From: Trichobilharzia szidati
Taxonomy: Eukaryota > Platyhelminthes > Trematoda > Strigeidida > Schistosomatidae
Direction of reading: 5' to 3'
Length of the DNA: 64,000 nucleotides
Assembly (NCBI GenBank): GCA_944472155.2
Contig: OX235272.1
Location: forward strand, 13,686,354-13,750,353
Numbering within the stretch: position 1 is the first letter of the stretch; each line of letters begins with the position of its first letter. Below, one piece after another: positions 40,905-52,209 of the stretch. The notes beneath the pieces were generated by a model, which was not told where the DNA came from, did no database searches, and worked only from the letters and a program-made list of their open reading frames with translations. The position numbers were made by a program, and so were the translations under genes.

Positions 40905-41815
40905 ACTTACTTTTGTCTTCTACTGTACTTTTCACCTGCATCCATGTCAGTCCATACTGTTTCAACTCCTCTTCACACGATCTCCTCCCTGTCACCCTTG
41001 CACTGAAATCCCACTAGCCGCCGATTCCCTTTCGGGTTCCACTCGAGCGTTGGCCTGACAAGCGATGTCACCCAGCGAGTGGCCTCCTCAGCCAGCCAGT
41101 GAGTGTCCAATCCATCTCCACTTTCTCCTGCATATTTGTTCGGCGATTGCTTCTTGTTTCGTTTGTTTCTTCCCATAGTTTGTTTGTTTCTCGTTGGTTC
41201 TTGTTCTTTCCGGCCGCCATCTGATTGATCTTCAGTATAGAGCCAGCGAAGACAGTTAGTTAGTTGTTGATAAAGGTGTGCAACAGGCTGTTGGAAATAC
41301 TCATTCTTTGTGACCCACTACTGGCCAAGTTTCTGATCCATCCGTATAGAAGAAGTGACTGACTTGACTGACGTTTGTATTGAAAATCCGAATTTTGTTG
41401 TTGATGTTGAGGAGTGACAGTGGAAGATTTCCACATTGGTTTCAGGTTGATGAATGTGTTTCTCGTCTTCCCGATTCTCCATTTGACATCCTCGTCCGTT
41501 CCTCGTGTAGTTGAGACAATGAATGCTCGCTAGATAAGTGAATGAAGTAACCTCTTTCATCAAATCCCTCCCGTTGATGGTGATTGGCGGTGGATGTTTC
41601 TCCTGCTGCTGTTGTTGTTGTTGGTCTTGCCTATGTTCACCTGGAGTCCTGTCTTCTCTGGCTGCTTCTTCGACCAGTTTGTCGGTTTTCGCTTGTAAGT
41701 CTTCGATTTTGTCTGACATCAAACATAAATCATCCACACGCGAAATCTAGGTCTTCTAGATTCCTCACGTCAGTCCAGGATACCCCTGTTTTCTCGTTTC
41801 CAGATTTATTGACTA
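40850..41815 (-). mobile_element. nLTR-I LINE copy, 5' truncated, upstream of CAMTA
   Basis: The 3' end (AAGCCCTATGTTCCACTAGG on minus) is at about 40860-40900. The body carries the C-terminal region and ends in the LCLMSDKIEDLQAKTDKLVE region near 41737, truncated about 100 bp upstream of the CAMTA leader acceptor. Confidence 0.8.
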
Positions 41816-42032
41816 TTATTTTATATAGGTATAACTCTTTTTTTATGTTTGTTTTATTTGTAGTAGACGATTGATTGTATATGCTTATTTCTACTCTTTT
41901 ATTTTTACTGTTTAGCTTACCAAAAATTAATATCTGTTATTTGGAAAACAACAGAGGGAATTCAACGACAGAGTGTGTTGTCGTGAAGGAAAACAATTTT
42001 TCAGAAAAGAAAAAAACGATGCAATTTTTCAG

Positions 42033-42335
42033 ATGAATAATCAATCTTGTGAATTTTTATCAAACTATCCATCAGTTAATTATAATAACAATAACAATAA
42101 TATTACTACTGTTACACCATTTATTGGTGAGACAACAACAACAACTACAGCTACCACGGCTGCTGTCACCATTAGTAATAATAATAATAATAATAATAAT
42201 AATACGAGTAATAACAATGAAGCAAAATCTATTCAATTGCATAATCTTCCACCACTTGAGATTCCCAAATCTTTAAGCCATCTTAATATTCCCTCAGTGT
42301 GTGTAACACGAAAACTTATTTGGTACAATCAAAAG
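42033..42335 (+). CDS. CAMTA: CAMTA-type transcription factor, first coding exon seen
   Basis: The frame MNNQSCEFLSNYPSVN starts at 42033. A strong acceptor (ACTCTTTTATTTTTACTGTTTAG, ending 41915) precedes a leader with in-frame stop TAA at 41928-41930, so Met 42033 is the likely start; a second acceptor-like CAATTTTTCAG abuts the ATG. Residues 18-62 are Asn and Thr homopolymers encoded by AAT and ACA repeats. From residue 69, LPPLEIPKSLSHLNIP starts the CG-1 DNA-binding domain (animal CAMTAs: L-P-K-x-L-x-x-x-x-I-P). Donor CAAAAG|GTATGT follows, phase 0. CAMTA proteins are nuclear, bind CGCG-type sites and respond to calmodulin; that is family knowledge. Confidence 0.85.
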
Positions 42336-42516
42336 GTATGTTGATGTGTGTTTCATTTATTGTTTTTTACAGGGAAATTTTCCAGTTCTAATTCAAACTT
42401 AAAATTTTTCTAGTGTGTTGCCTTTATTGAAATTACCTCTCTTTTTTATATATATGTATCCAAACCAAGTTCACTTTTAACGGTTTGAAAAAGTTTGGCC
42501 ATCGGGTATATGATAT

Positions 42517-43654
42517 TCATTATAATAAAGGTTTTTGTGTATTTCCCAATGAATGAAAAACAAAACGATATCGTTGTTTTCACTGACGTTTCGCTATTTA
42601 ATGCTAATAGCTGCTTTATCAAAGTATTATTAAACCGGAATTTACAAAATCTCAGCATATATATATAATAACAAAGAGTTAGGGGGTGAGAAAATAGACG
42701 TAGGTCAAGTGAAAGGGACATATTGAAAGTCAAAATAACAATGAAGATCACTAAACCAAATAACAAAGGTAATAGTACGTCTGTTATGATATCTTGATCA
42801 TCGTTCCTCAGCATGGGGTCATTTCGTTGTCATGTTGACCAATTGGTAAAGATAACAAAACCGAGTGTAGATCGATGGATTTGATAAGTGTTTAAAATTA
42901 TAAAAGCAGTGTGTGTTTACATAATGAACTTGTTTATCACATTCGTGTTGATTTTGTCATTTCATGGGGGAGGGAGATGTTGTAACCAGGTCAAATTCTG
43001 TTTTAGTCCATCATTCCTATTCAGCTCAGACAATTTGGATTCCATTTGATATGAAGTGCTTCTGATATTAGACGTTCTTTGTGATTTCCGAAATTTTTCT
43101 GGATTATTTCAATATTGTCAAAATCAATTTTGTGGCCTGATTCTATAGCGTGTAGACGAGCTATGGCTGATAATTTTTCAAGTTTTTCTAGTTCAACGAG
43201 ATTTCTCGGTGGTTGAACAAATGTTCTACGGTGTTCATTTCTTCTCATTTTGATTTCTCGAGATGTTTGTCCGGTGTATATCGCATCACATTACAAGCAT
43301 TTTATTTTATAGACACAATTAGATAGAGAATCTTTAAGGATTTGGTCTTTTATATGGACAAGGTTGCTTTGAAGTGTGTCTGATGTTTTGAAGAAAACTC
43401 TAATGTCGAGCTGATTGAGTGCTGTTCTGATATCGTCTGACGTCTTTGCTCTATATGGAATGACAACTGTTGATGTCCATGTCTTCGGAATGCATTTTCG
43501 GCCATACTTAATGTCTGTGTTGATTTTGTTGATTCATAACAGACGTACTATTACCGTTGTTATTTGGTTTAGTGATCTTCATTGTTATTTTGACTTTCAA
43601 TATGCCCCTTTAACTTGACCTAACTTGTCTATTTTCTCACCCCCTAACTCTTTG

Positions 43655-43698
<44 letters not shown>

Positions 43699-43842
43699 TG
43701 AGTGGATTTTGTAAATTTCGGTTTAATAATACTTTGATAAAGTAGTTATTAGCATTAAATAGCGAAACGTCAGTAAAAGTGACAATATCGTTCATTGTTT
43801 TTCATTCATTGGGAAATACAAGAAAATCTTTATTATAATGAG
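42517..43842. mobile_element. PLE-D in CAMTA intron 1, inverted termini about 275 bp
   Basis: Left arm 42517-42790 and right arm about 43527-43842 are inverted complements (TCATTATAATAAAGG... with ...TTTATTATAATGA). The right arm is expanded by a (TA)n tract at about 43656-43696. The interior holds a minus-oriented decayed GIY-YIG region (43021-43420). The terminal hairpin TAATAGC...GCGAAACGTC recurs. Confidence 0.8.
43021..43420 (-). pseudogene. PLE-D GIY-YIG remnant
   Basis: Read on minus: KIKCLxCDAIYTGQTSREIK, then MRRNEHRRTFVQPPRNLVEL, IESGHKIDFDNIEIIQKNFG and LISEALHIKWNPNC. This is closest to PLE-C at 12207-12800. Catalytic motif YTGQTSR present, but one stop and frame breaks. Confidence 0.7.
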
Positions 43843-43902
43843 TACTTCTCTTTTTGCTGAATACCGCGTCTGTTCTGAATTCATTACAAAAAACTATCTC
43901 AT

Positions 43903-44200
43903 AGTGTCTGTCTGTCTATGACTGATTAAATTTCAACGTCGAAATTTGTACAGCAGTGTAATAGCTCAAGATGTTGCACACTCCATGTTGTACACAAAAA
44001 GCTAGACAGAGAGAAAGAGAGTGGTAGAGGAAAGACAAATTCATAGGAACTATAATCAACGGAAGTGTTACGGGAGAAAGAATAATTACATGGTGAAAAA
44101 AGTGAGAACTGAATGCATCTTGGAGGTTACAAAGTGTGAATACATCTGTGCTATTGAGAATGATTTTAAGTCATATCACTAAATGTCGATGATTCATTTG
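43903..44200 (+). repeat. SINE-X copy
   Basis: CTGTCTGTCTATGACTGATT opens it; CAGCAGTGTAATAGCTCAAG, GTTGCACACTCCATGTTGTA and the 3' GAATGCATCTTGGAGG, GATTTTAAGTCATATCAC follow the SINE-X pattern with divergence. Confidence 0.6.
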
Positions 44201-44282
44201 TGTCTCCTGGGGTTATGTTCCCTCTAATAATGAGAATTAATTAATGTATCTGATGAGTATTCGTTTTCATGGTTGTGAAAAA

Positions 44283-44560
44283 AAATATCCACTGTACTGT
44301 TCACATCTTCGGCAGCAGCAGGAATTGAACCCAAGACTTTTCTGTTTCTAGGCGAGCTTGTAGACCGTTCAGCCACTAGAACCCATCTCCAGGGGCTAGC
44401 CCATGCATTCTAGCTTCTACGAATTCGTAATTTTAACGCTACTGACGCCAGGTAATGTTATCGGCGAGTATTTGTTCCCACTCCCTACCAGATGAACCCC
44501 ATTGGTCACGACTTCTCACTAGGACTCTTTCTAGACAAATTCATCCTGTAGCCGGCCACT
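44283..44560 (-). repeat. Sm-alpha-like SINE, minus strand
   Basis: On plus it reads as the reverse: CTTCGGCAGCAGCAGGAATT, GAACCCAAGACTTTTCTGTT, then ACTAGAACCCATCTCCAGGG and GGCTAGCCCATGCATTCTAG. The ribozyme block is degenerate. Confidence 0.7.
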
Positions 44561-44644
44561 GGCGAGCATTAGCTTGATTTTTCCATCCATGGGTGCTATG
44601 TCTGAGTCTCAACATAATTTAAGAGATGGTATTACTTTATGCCT

Positions 44645-45309
44645 CGAAGGCATAAAAAAGTCAAATCGAGAATCGGGAAGGCGAGAAACACATTCACATC
44701 AACCTGAAACCAATCTGGAAATCTTCCGCTGTCACTCAACCCAGCCAGCATCAACAACAAAATTCGGATTTTCAATACAAACGTCAGTCAAGTCAGTCAG
44801 TTAGTTCTTCTATACGGATGGATCAGAAAGTTAGTGGCGGTGGGTCACAAAGAATGAGTATTTCCAACAGCCTGTTGCAGGTAGACCTTTATCAACAACT
44901 AACTAACTGTCTTCGCTGGCTGGCTCTATACTGAAGATCAATCAGATGGCCGCCGGAAAGAACAAGAATCACCAACAAGAAACAAACAAACTATGGGAAG
45001 AAACAAACGAAACAAGAAGCAATCGCCGAACAAGTAAATATGCTGGAGAAAGTGGACATGGATGGATTGGACACTCATTCGCTGGGTGACATCGCTTGTC
45101 AGACCAACGCTCGAGTGTAACCCGAAAGGGAGGTGGCGGCGAGTGGGACGTCAGTGGAAGGGTGACGTGGAGGAGATCGTGTGAAGAGGAGTTGAAACAG
45201 TATGGATTAACATGTACGCGGATGAAAGGTGCAGCAGAAGACAGAAGGAAGTGGAGACGTGTGGTTGAAGCCCTATGTTCCACTAGGAACCCAAGGGAAC
45301 AACAACAAC
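44645..45309 (+). mobile_element. nLTR-I LINE copy with exact 14-bp target-site duplication
   Basis: ATTACTTTATGCCT flanks it at 44631-44644 and 45310-45323. It is strongly 5' truncated (begins in the NLKPIWKSSAVTQ region), ends GAAGCCCTATGTTCCACTAG, and has an (AAC)n-like tail. Confidence 0.85.
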
Positions 45310-45411
45310 ATTACTTTATGCCTAATTATAATATGATGAAACTGCTATGATTTTAGCATAGATTTTGTCACGAATAGACAAAAGCTGAAATTCACTGGTT
45401 TTAGGATTACA

Positions 45412-45600
45412 GCTTAGTGATCGAATGGTCAATAGATTCGCCTCGTTGCCAGAATGCCGTGAATCCGATCCCTAGTGTGGTCTTGGGTGTGTACTGCTGA
45501 GTCTTAAACTAGGACGAAACACCAGTCTAGTGCTCCTTATTTTTTTTACTGCTTCCTCAACTGATTTCAGTCCTTGACGAAATTAACTTAAACAAAGTCT
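45412..45600 (+). repeat. Sm-alpha-like SINE, core deleted
   Basis: GTGTACTGCTGAGTCTTAAA followed by CTAGGACGAAACACCAG is the hammerhead block with the AGA of CTGAAGA deleted. B box is degraded (GAATCCGATCCC). Confidence 0.65.
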
Positions 45601-45723
45601 TTAAAGTATCTTCAGTACTTTTTTTTTAATTTTTAGTAGTTTTAAACTGGTAATTCTTTCCTCCTGTCATATTTTTTTATTCTATTCTATTTCGCTTTTT
45701 TTTCATTTTACTTATAATTTAAG

Positions 45724-45791
45724 GAAGTAGCAGAACTTTTACTAGGAGCATATGTACACCCAGATTGGCTTTCACCATTTGTTCATGTACG
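45724..45791 (+). CDS. CAMTA: CAMTA exon 2 (CG-1 domain)
   Basis: A long pyrimidine tract and ...TTATAATTTAAG acceptor end at 45723. The 68-nt exon reads EVAELLLGAYVHPDWLSPFV, then HV and two bases of Arg; the donor GTACG|GTAAGT starts at 45792. It follows exon 1 in phase 0 and matches the CG-1 helix E-I-A-x-x-L-...-E-W-L of animal CAMTAs. Confidence 0.88.
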
Positions 45792-45896
45792 GTAAGTGGA
45801 AAAAAAAGCACACAACTAAAGTAGTGAGTTCGTTATTCATTGTTTTCTTTGCAAATATTTCAAAAAAAAATTTAAGCTTTAGCTACTTTTTCTTCT

Positions 45897-46546
45897 GCAA
45901 TTAATAGTGTTCTCTGAGTTGGTTGGTTTAGTTGCGGAGCTTTCGTTGTTCTTCTGGACAACATCCCCTTCCAGCGCAATTTTCAGCATAAAGTGAAATG
46001 ATTTAAATTTCTTCATGAGTGGTGATAGAATTGCGTCTCCTGGTAATTATCTTTACATATGTATTGACCATTTCCTATTGACTTGGATTTTAAACTTTCT
46101 GGTCACATGATTTACTTTTCATTAGTTGGTATATTTCGTCTATATTAACGTGTTTGTTAATTGCATTTTCGTTTGTGAGTACCAGCATAATAGGAATTCC
46201 CTGACTGCAATTTTGGTGTTTCCTCTGTCTAAGATTTTGACATTATGCCAATCAAATTGATGTCCATAATTGTCTATATGCATTTATACTGTAGAATATA
46301 TATCGTGTCTTTTCACGACTGATTTATGTTCTTGGATTCTGATTCGAAGGGGACACCAAGTCAATAGAAAATGGTCAATACATATGTAAAGATAATTACC
46401 AGGAGACGCAATTATATCACTCATGAAGAAATTTAAATCACTTCAGTTTGTGCTAAATATGGCGCTGAAAGGGGATGTTGTCCAGCAGGGGGACGACGGA
46501 AGCTTCGCAACTAAACCAACCAGCTCAGAGAACACTATTAGTTGCA
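45897..46546. mobile_element. PLE-A remnant in CAMTA intron 2
   Basis: Inverted termini TGCAATTAATAGTGTTCTCT (45897) and AGAGAACACTATTAGTTGCA (to 46546). Little coding remains (the reverse of the LIKSKSGDQKV end, near 46090-46350). The hammerhead-like block at about 46463-46505 is mutated by G insertions. Confidence 0.75.
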
Positions 46547-46714
46547 AATAATGTGATATTATTTGTTTGATGTTGGTGGGTGTACTAGCTAGCAGTGATT
46601 TGAATCCATTATCGAACACCACCATTGAAGCATCCATGCAAAGAGGCTAACACAATATCAACAGAGACCAAGCACTTCTTTCGAGTAATATACATATCTA
46701 TAGTTTGGTTTGTA

Positions 46715-46990
46715 AGGATTAGTTATGTTTTACGAGTTGACCACGGACTGATATCAGTTAGAGAACCATTGAAAACAAGCAGGGAGTACTGGACAGCTTC
46801 TGTTTCATCCTAGTTTGGGAATATACCACTAGGCCACTGGGACCCGATCCAATGGCCAGCCCATGAATTCTAACTTCTGCAAATTTTGAAGAGTCCCAAA
46901 ATTAGGATGAAACAGCAGCTGTCCAGTACTCCCTGGTTTTCAATGGTTCTCTAACTGATATCAGTCCGTGATCAACTCGTAAAAAATATG
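46715..46990. repeat. Two Sm-alpha-like SINE pieces, inverted
   Basis: 46725-46820 and 46890-46985 are inverted complements (GGGAGTACTGGACAGC with GCTGTCCAGTACTCCC). Between them lies the ACTGGGACCCGATCCAATGG part. The plus copy has TTGAAGAGTCCCAAAATTAG with GATGAAACAG, so the core C is lost; the minus copy lacks the CTGAAGA side. Confidence 0.7.
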
Positions 46991-47269
46991 CATATCTACC
47001 AACGGGAAATTCAAAATATTATCTAATAAAAATAAAAATGTTAATTTTTATATTCATTCCATTCTTATTGATTACTATATTAGTGATTAACTTCATATGC
47101 GTAAATGTAAGGAGTTATATTATTAGCGATAATCAGTTATTAGTATTCAGTCTTTATATAGTCAGATTATTTTGTCTGTAAGTAAATCAAGAAAGCATGA
47201 TTCATACTTATATACTAGATAACTGAATTTTAACTTGTTAGTCTCATACCTGTCTATTCGGCTTCATTT

Positions 47270-48630
47270 TAATGAGATTTAAGAAGTCATTGAACAAGGC
47301 TTAGAAAATGGCAGTCACCTCTCTATCTCAACTTCATCGACTTTGAAAAGGCCTACGATAGCGTCGCGTCGATCAAGAGGTGCTTTGGCAACTACTTCGC
47401 TACTACCAAGGGGTGCCACCGACAATTATACATCTCATCCAACAGCTGTACGACAATGCTGCATGCCAAGTAATCCACAACGGGAAACTTACGGAATCCT
47501 TCGAAGTGAGGACAGGAGTAAGACAAGCTGGCTGGCTGGCTGCCTACTATCGCCAATGATTTTCCTGATTGCAGTAGATTGGATAATGCGACAGACAGCG
47601 ACGGGCAATGAGGAAACAGGCATAAAATGGACTCACACAAAAAAGAACTTGGAGGATCTGGACTTCGCCGATGATGATATATGTCTGATTTCCCACAAAC
47701 TGGAAGATATGCAAGCGAAAAGCAACAAGTTGGCAGAAGAAGCATCCGGAGAAGATAGGACTTCAGGTGAACATAGAGAAAACAGAGGTGATGAAGATTC
47801 CTGGGCAACACCATCAACAGAAACAACAACACCAACAGAAACACAACAACAGACAACAATCAGCCAGCATAAATGGAAGGAACCTGAAAGAAACAACCTC
47901 CTTCACCAACCTACCTGGGAAGCATCGTTTCAACTACAGGCCGGCGGAACTGACGAGGATATCAAAGCAGCGAGGATCGGAGAAGCAAGACAAGCTTTCA
48001 CTACTCTCAAGTCTGTGTGCAGGAGGTCAACAGCCCTACTCAGTCAGCATCAAAACGAAGATGAGATCCGGATTTTCAACTCCAATGTGAAGTCAGTCAG
48101 TGCTACTCACTATACGGATGGATCAGAGACTTGCACTGCACTGCGCGTCATAAACAGCATCTCAAACAAACTACACACCTTCATCAACAGCTAGTTGTCT
48201 TCGCTCAATACCACTGAAGATCAGATGGCCGGCCGGCCCAGAAGAGATCAGCAACAGAGAGGGATCTCTGGCAATGAGCGAACCAACCAACACAGCAGGA
48301 ACCGATTGTGAAAGAAATAGGCAGGCAGGAAGAAATGGAGATGGATTGATTGGCTGGCCATACTCTGAGGAAACAAACCATCAAGTGAGTGACATCACAC
48401 GACAGGCCATTGCTCGAGTGTAACCCGACTGTATTGGAAGCGGCGAGTTGGTGGTCAGTTCGAGGGTGGGTGACTTGGAGGAGGTGATGTGAAGAGGAGA
48501 TGAAAGCGTGTGGGTAGACTTGGAGCCAGGTGAAGACTGTAGCAGAGAACCGAACGCAATGGAGACGCGTTGCTGAAGCCCTATGTTCCTCTAGGAATTA
48601 AAGGAAACAATAATAATTATGATAATAATA
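47270..48630 (+). mobile_element. nLTR-I subfamily b LINE, RT fragment
   Basis: Carries LNFIDFEKAYDSVDQEVLWQ across frameshifts (motif A), a broken GVRQ/CLLSPMIFLIAVDWIM (motif B) and DLDFADDDICLISHKLED (motif C with FADD). The C-terminal region differs in detail from subfamily a. It ends AAGCCCTATGTTCCTCTAGG, AATTAAAGGAAAC and an AATAAT tail. Confidence 0.8.
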
Positions 48631-49031
48631 ATAATAGTCGTGCAGAGTAGTACTCTTGTCTATCATTCGTCACTCTGAACAGATTTCTTGAAACGACCAT
48701 TCTTCCTAAAAAAGGCAAATTTTATTCCCCAACTCAAATTCAACCCTATTCCTTTCACTAATTTTTAACTTTATAAACAACGACCCTTAATTTTGCATGA
48801 CTTAACCTTTACTTATTCCTTGCTTAAGCCCAACCCTAATGTATTTCCCCGAACCAAATCAGATATCCTGTTTGATATTCTTAAAACTTCTTTAAATGGT
48901 TTTAAGAAAAAAACAGAATATATAGTGTCTTTTACCTGATCTCACTAGTTTGCTCTGCTTGTGCTTTTGTTCCCTTGTATTGTTATTGCTTTAACTTGGT
49001 CGATTTTCCATGTATCATGTTAAGAGTCACA
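48631..49031. other. Unassigned part of CAMTA intron 2
   Basis: AT-rich; CCCAACTC/CCCTATTCC-rich stretch around 48725-48850 vaguely resembles degenerate telomere-type repeats. No exon found. Confidence 0.35.
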
Positions 49032-49275
49032 TGTATTATGTGCGTCGGTGGCATAACGGTTAGAACGCTCGCCGACCATGCACATGGTCCGGGGTTCGAT
49101 CCTCGGCCACACGCACTCCTTTACCTCGCTAAGCCAGAAATAATGCTGGTGAAGAGGAAAGGTTGGGCTGGGCATGAGGCTAGCAATCCCATCCTGTAAA
49201 ATAAATAAACACTGCTGCAGAAACTTCGAGCCAACTAGCTTGAAGCCCTATGTTCCACTGGGGAACGTGAAGGAT
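49032..49275 (+). repeat. SINE-Gly copy in CAMTA intron 2
   Basis: GTGCGTCGGTGGCATAACGG, B box GGGGTTCGATCCTCGG, body CCTCGCTAAGCCAGAAATAA, 3' end GAAGCCCTATGTTCCACTGG then an A-rich tail near 49272. The best copy for seeing the shared LINE tail. Confidence 0.85.
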
Positions 49276-49566
49276 AAAAAAAATTATATGAAGTTTGGCA
49301 ATACTTCCCATTTGCTCAGCCTAAAGTAGGCAAAATAGGAGTCGAACCCATCAATCATTGGTTGGAAGTTGAGTACTTAAACCAATCAGCGACGTCTTGG
49401 TATATATATGTATATATACATGTATATATATATATATACCAAGCTAATTGCAAGCACTTTACAATTATATGAAAGTTTATTTTCTGTCTAATTTATCTTG
49501 CTTTTTATCGCTACTGTTATCAGTTTTTTTTGTATGTTTTCTATTTTCCAACATATATGTCTGTAG

Positions 49567-49708
49567 CCCTAGAAATGGTTCTGTTATTTTCTATCGACGC
49601 GAATTGGCCACCTTAGCACGTAAACAAGATGGTTATCTATGGCAAAGGAAACCAAGTCGACGTACAACCAAAGAAATTCATATGGTTCTTAAGGTTCAAG
49701 GTATTGAG
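49567..49708 (+). CDS. CAMTA: CAMTA exon 3 (core of CG-1 domain)
   Basis: Acceptor ATGTCTGTAG ends at 49566. The first base completes Arg, then PRNGSVIFYRRELATLARKQ, DGYLWQRKPSRR and TTKEIHMVLKVQGIE follow; the donor GAG|GTCAGT starts at 49709, phase 0. It aligns with the CG-1 core R-P-x-N-G-S-x-x-x-Y, the K-D-G-Y-x-W-x-x-R block and the T-T-x-E-x-H-M-x-L-K-V-Q-G block. Basic residues RRELATLARK and QRKPSRR fit DNA binding and a nuclear signal. Confidence 0.92.
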
Positions 49709-49929
49709 GTCAGTCTTCTGAATATATTAGAGAGACACGCATTTATTTTATTTATTTATTTAAACTCAGAAAAACTTGGTACTATATGGCACCAAGAAAG
49801 ATGCGCCACACAATAATAATAAAACAACATAGATTAAAAGTACAAATATAAGTAGAAGACGGATAAAGAACTTCATCAGGAAGGAAAACAGTCATGTTTA
49901 ACAAGTTTAAACAGTATTCCTTAACTATC

Positions 49930-50770
49930 ATCAGGAAGGAAAGAAAGAAGGAAATTGCAACACGTTCGCCATTGATTACGATTCTTGGCCATATCCGATA
50001 ACGTTTCGAGCCATTGATTCGAGCTATCTCGCGGACCCCAACCAGGGAGTCGTGACACACCAACCGATGCTAATTTAGCACAAATATCCTTCATCCCACG
50101 ACGCCACGTCATGGACTGACCACCCCTCTGCCTTTTCCATCCCGTCCCAGGGCTAGCGAACAGAGACCTGTACGGAAGCCTCTAGGATGACATTCGCAGC
50201 ACATCTCCAAGCCACCGGAGCTGGTGTTTCCAGATGACGACACTCAATGAATGGTGATCTCCACTGTGTCCAAACACACGCCGCCGAACCTCAGAATTAC
50301 TCACGCGATGATGCCATCGAACGCAAACAATCTTGTGGAGACAGCGATGATCGAACACTCAGAGTCGCCTCACATCCTCGGCTCGGAGAGGCCAGGTTTC
50401 ACAGGCGTAGAGCAAGACATCCCGCACTGAAGCATTGTATACCCGACCTTTGACAGCCAGGCTAACGTCGCGACGGCGCCAGAGGTGGCACAAGTTGATG
50501 TATGCCACCCTAGTCTTCATTATACTGTTGAAAATCTCATCCGTCACCCCTCCGCCAGCACTCACACAATTAACCAGATACACAAACTTATCGACTACTT
50601 CAAGCGGTTCACCCGCAAGAGTGAGTACAGTACTTTGCACTTAGACGGTGCAAAGCACATACCATACTTACAGACACTGATCGCCAACTGATTAAGTGCG
50701 ATTTGGGCAGCCTGCATGCTATCGCACAGTAAGACGATATCGTCTGCATACTCGAGGTCGAAAAGACACG
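49930..50770 (-). pseudogene. nLTR-III LINE C-terminal region
   Basis: Minus-strand reading: LEYADDIVLLCD near 50750 (motif C), EPLEVVDKFVYLVNCVSAGG, YINLCHLWRRRDVSLAVKGR and VYNASVRDVLLYACETWPLR, then after frameshifts WHHRVSNSEVRRRVFG and TWRRGMKDICAKL. This is an RTE-type LINE 3' part, broken, inside CAMTA intron 3. Confidence 0.75.
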
Positions 50771-50829
50771 CATTTCGATTTATTGAATATTTTTCCTATT
50801 GGGATTTTATTAAGTAGAATTAAAAGTTG

Positions 50830-51265
50830 ATCAGATTCCTTTACGTTCTGAGTGGAAAATATAGATCTTTAAGTCTTTCGAATTTTCAGTAGTTGTGGTG
50901 TTGTCTTTACAAGGTTGGATTGCTAACCTAACCTTTCCTCTCCTGTCTGAACTTACTACTACTGCTGGCTTGGGGAGATTTAGGAGTGCATCGGCCTAGA
51001 AAATTGAACATGAATCTCCCGAGTGGTTGACGAGCATTCTACCATATTAAACCTTCCTTAACTTTTATAATTATTATTGCGTTCGGAGTGGAACACAGGA
51101 CTTCAAGTTTCAGCTTAGAAGTCTAAATAGCAGGGGTGCTTTTTTACAAGGTGAGATTACTAGCCTCACTCACGTTCAATCTTCCCTCTTTGTTGGGTTT
51201 ACAACTGACTAGAGGAGTCGAACTGCAGACCATGTGCAGGATTGGTGGAGCATTCTACCACTGAA
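50830..51265 (-). repeat. Two diverged SINE-Gly copies
   Basis: On minus, 51075-51265 has GGAGTCGAACTGCAGACCAT reversed as the tRNA-like head and TGGAACACAGGACTTCAAG as the tail reversed; 50830-51040 shows the same order with more divergence. Confidence 0.5.
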
Positions 51266-51284
51266 TCAGCACGGATACAGAGGG

Positions 51285-51720
51285 CTAGTTTCGCATATGC
51301 CAGTATACGCCGTCTCTAGCTTAGTAGACGTGATATCCGACTCGCTATCGACCAAAGAGCGTGTGTACTGCTTATCAGTCCACTCCGTCCTCCTTTATAG
51401 CTGTGAGCAAGACCTGGCCATTGAGAGTGCAGGACATGAAAATGCTGGCTAGCTGTCTTTGATCATATGTGCCTGTGTTCTATCTCCCGTGTGAAGTGGT
51501 ATAATAAGGTGAGCAATACTGAGGTTAGGCGTCGGTCGAGTGCTAGGTAACGAAAGGAAATCAATCGACGAGACTGTGAAATTACATCGATTGAGATGGT
51601 AATAACATGTGTTACGTACGCCTAGTCATCGCCTCCCTCGACAATGGGCGATGTTAGCTGGTATAGGGTCAGGTTGGAAAGGAGCTAGCTGGTGGTGGTC
51701 AAACGAAAACATGGCACCAG
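51285..51720 (+). pseudogene. nLTR-III LINE 3' fragment
   Basis: Phrases HSVLLYSCEQDLAIES and ETVKLHRLRW with LPRQWAMLAG match the C-terminal V-L-L-Y-G-x-E-x-W and L-R-W-L-G-H region of RTE-type LINEs. It ends about 51720. Decayed. Confidence 0.6.
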
Positions 51721-51729
51721 TCAATGAAA

Positions 51730-52090
51730 TCCACATTAGTTAGTTTAAGCCAGCCAGCCAGCCACGTAGGAAGGTGTAGACTGGCTTCCTGACTGGTTGG
51801 GGTCCTCGGGACGGTAAAAACCAATGAAGGTTGGAAACAATCGGTGACATGGCTAGCTCAAAATCGTTGTCAATGGCTGGCGCAGATGCATCCACTCCTT
51901 GTGACTTATGATTTCCAATGAAACTGTTTTGTTCTTCGTTATTACTATTCCTTTGTCTCACACCTCTGTTTAGTGCCTCTCTATTATGCATTTCATCTAC
52001 TTCGTTCTCTTGCTTTGTGTGCTACAAGGAGGGAGTGTGGCGACTTGAACTGGCGCACATATGTGCAAAGTTCTATGTCGAAAACCGACC
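51730..52090 (-). repeat. SINE-X, longer copy, minus strand
   Basis: The reverse of the SINE-X body: GATTTCCAATGAAACTGTTT, CCTTTGTCTCACACCTCTGT, then GGAGGGAGTGTGGCGACTTG. Left part includes GACATGGCTAGCTCAAAATC, also seen near 59120-59160. Confidence 0.65.
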
Positions 52091-52209
52091 GACCGACCGA
52101 ATGAATGAATGAACAACATTAGTGCTGTTTAAACAACATCGAATCAATTATAATATCAGTAGATTACAGTTCAACAGCATCAACATAAAATAAGCTGAAT
52201 GTCAGAAGA

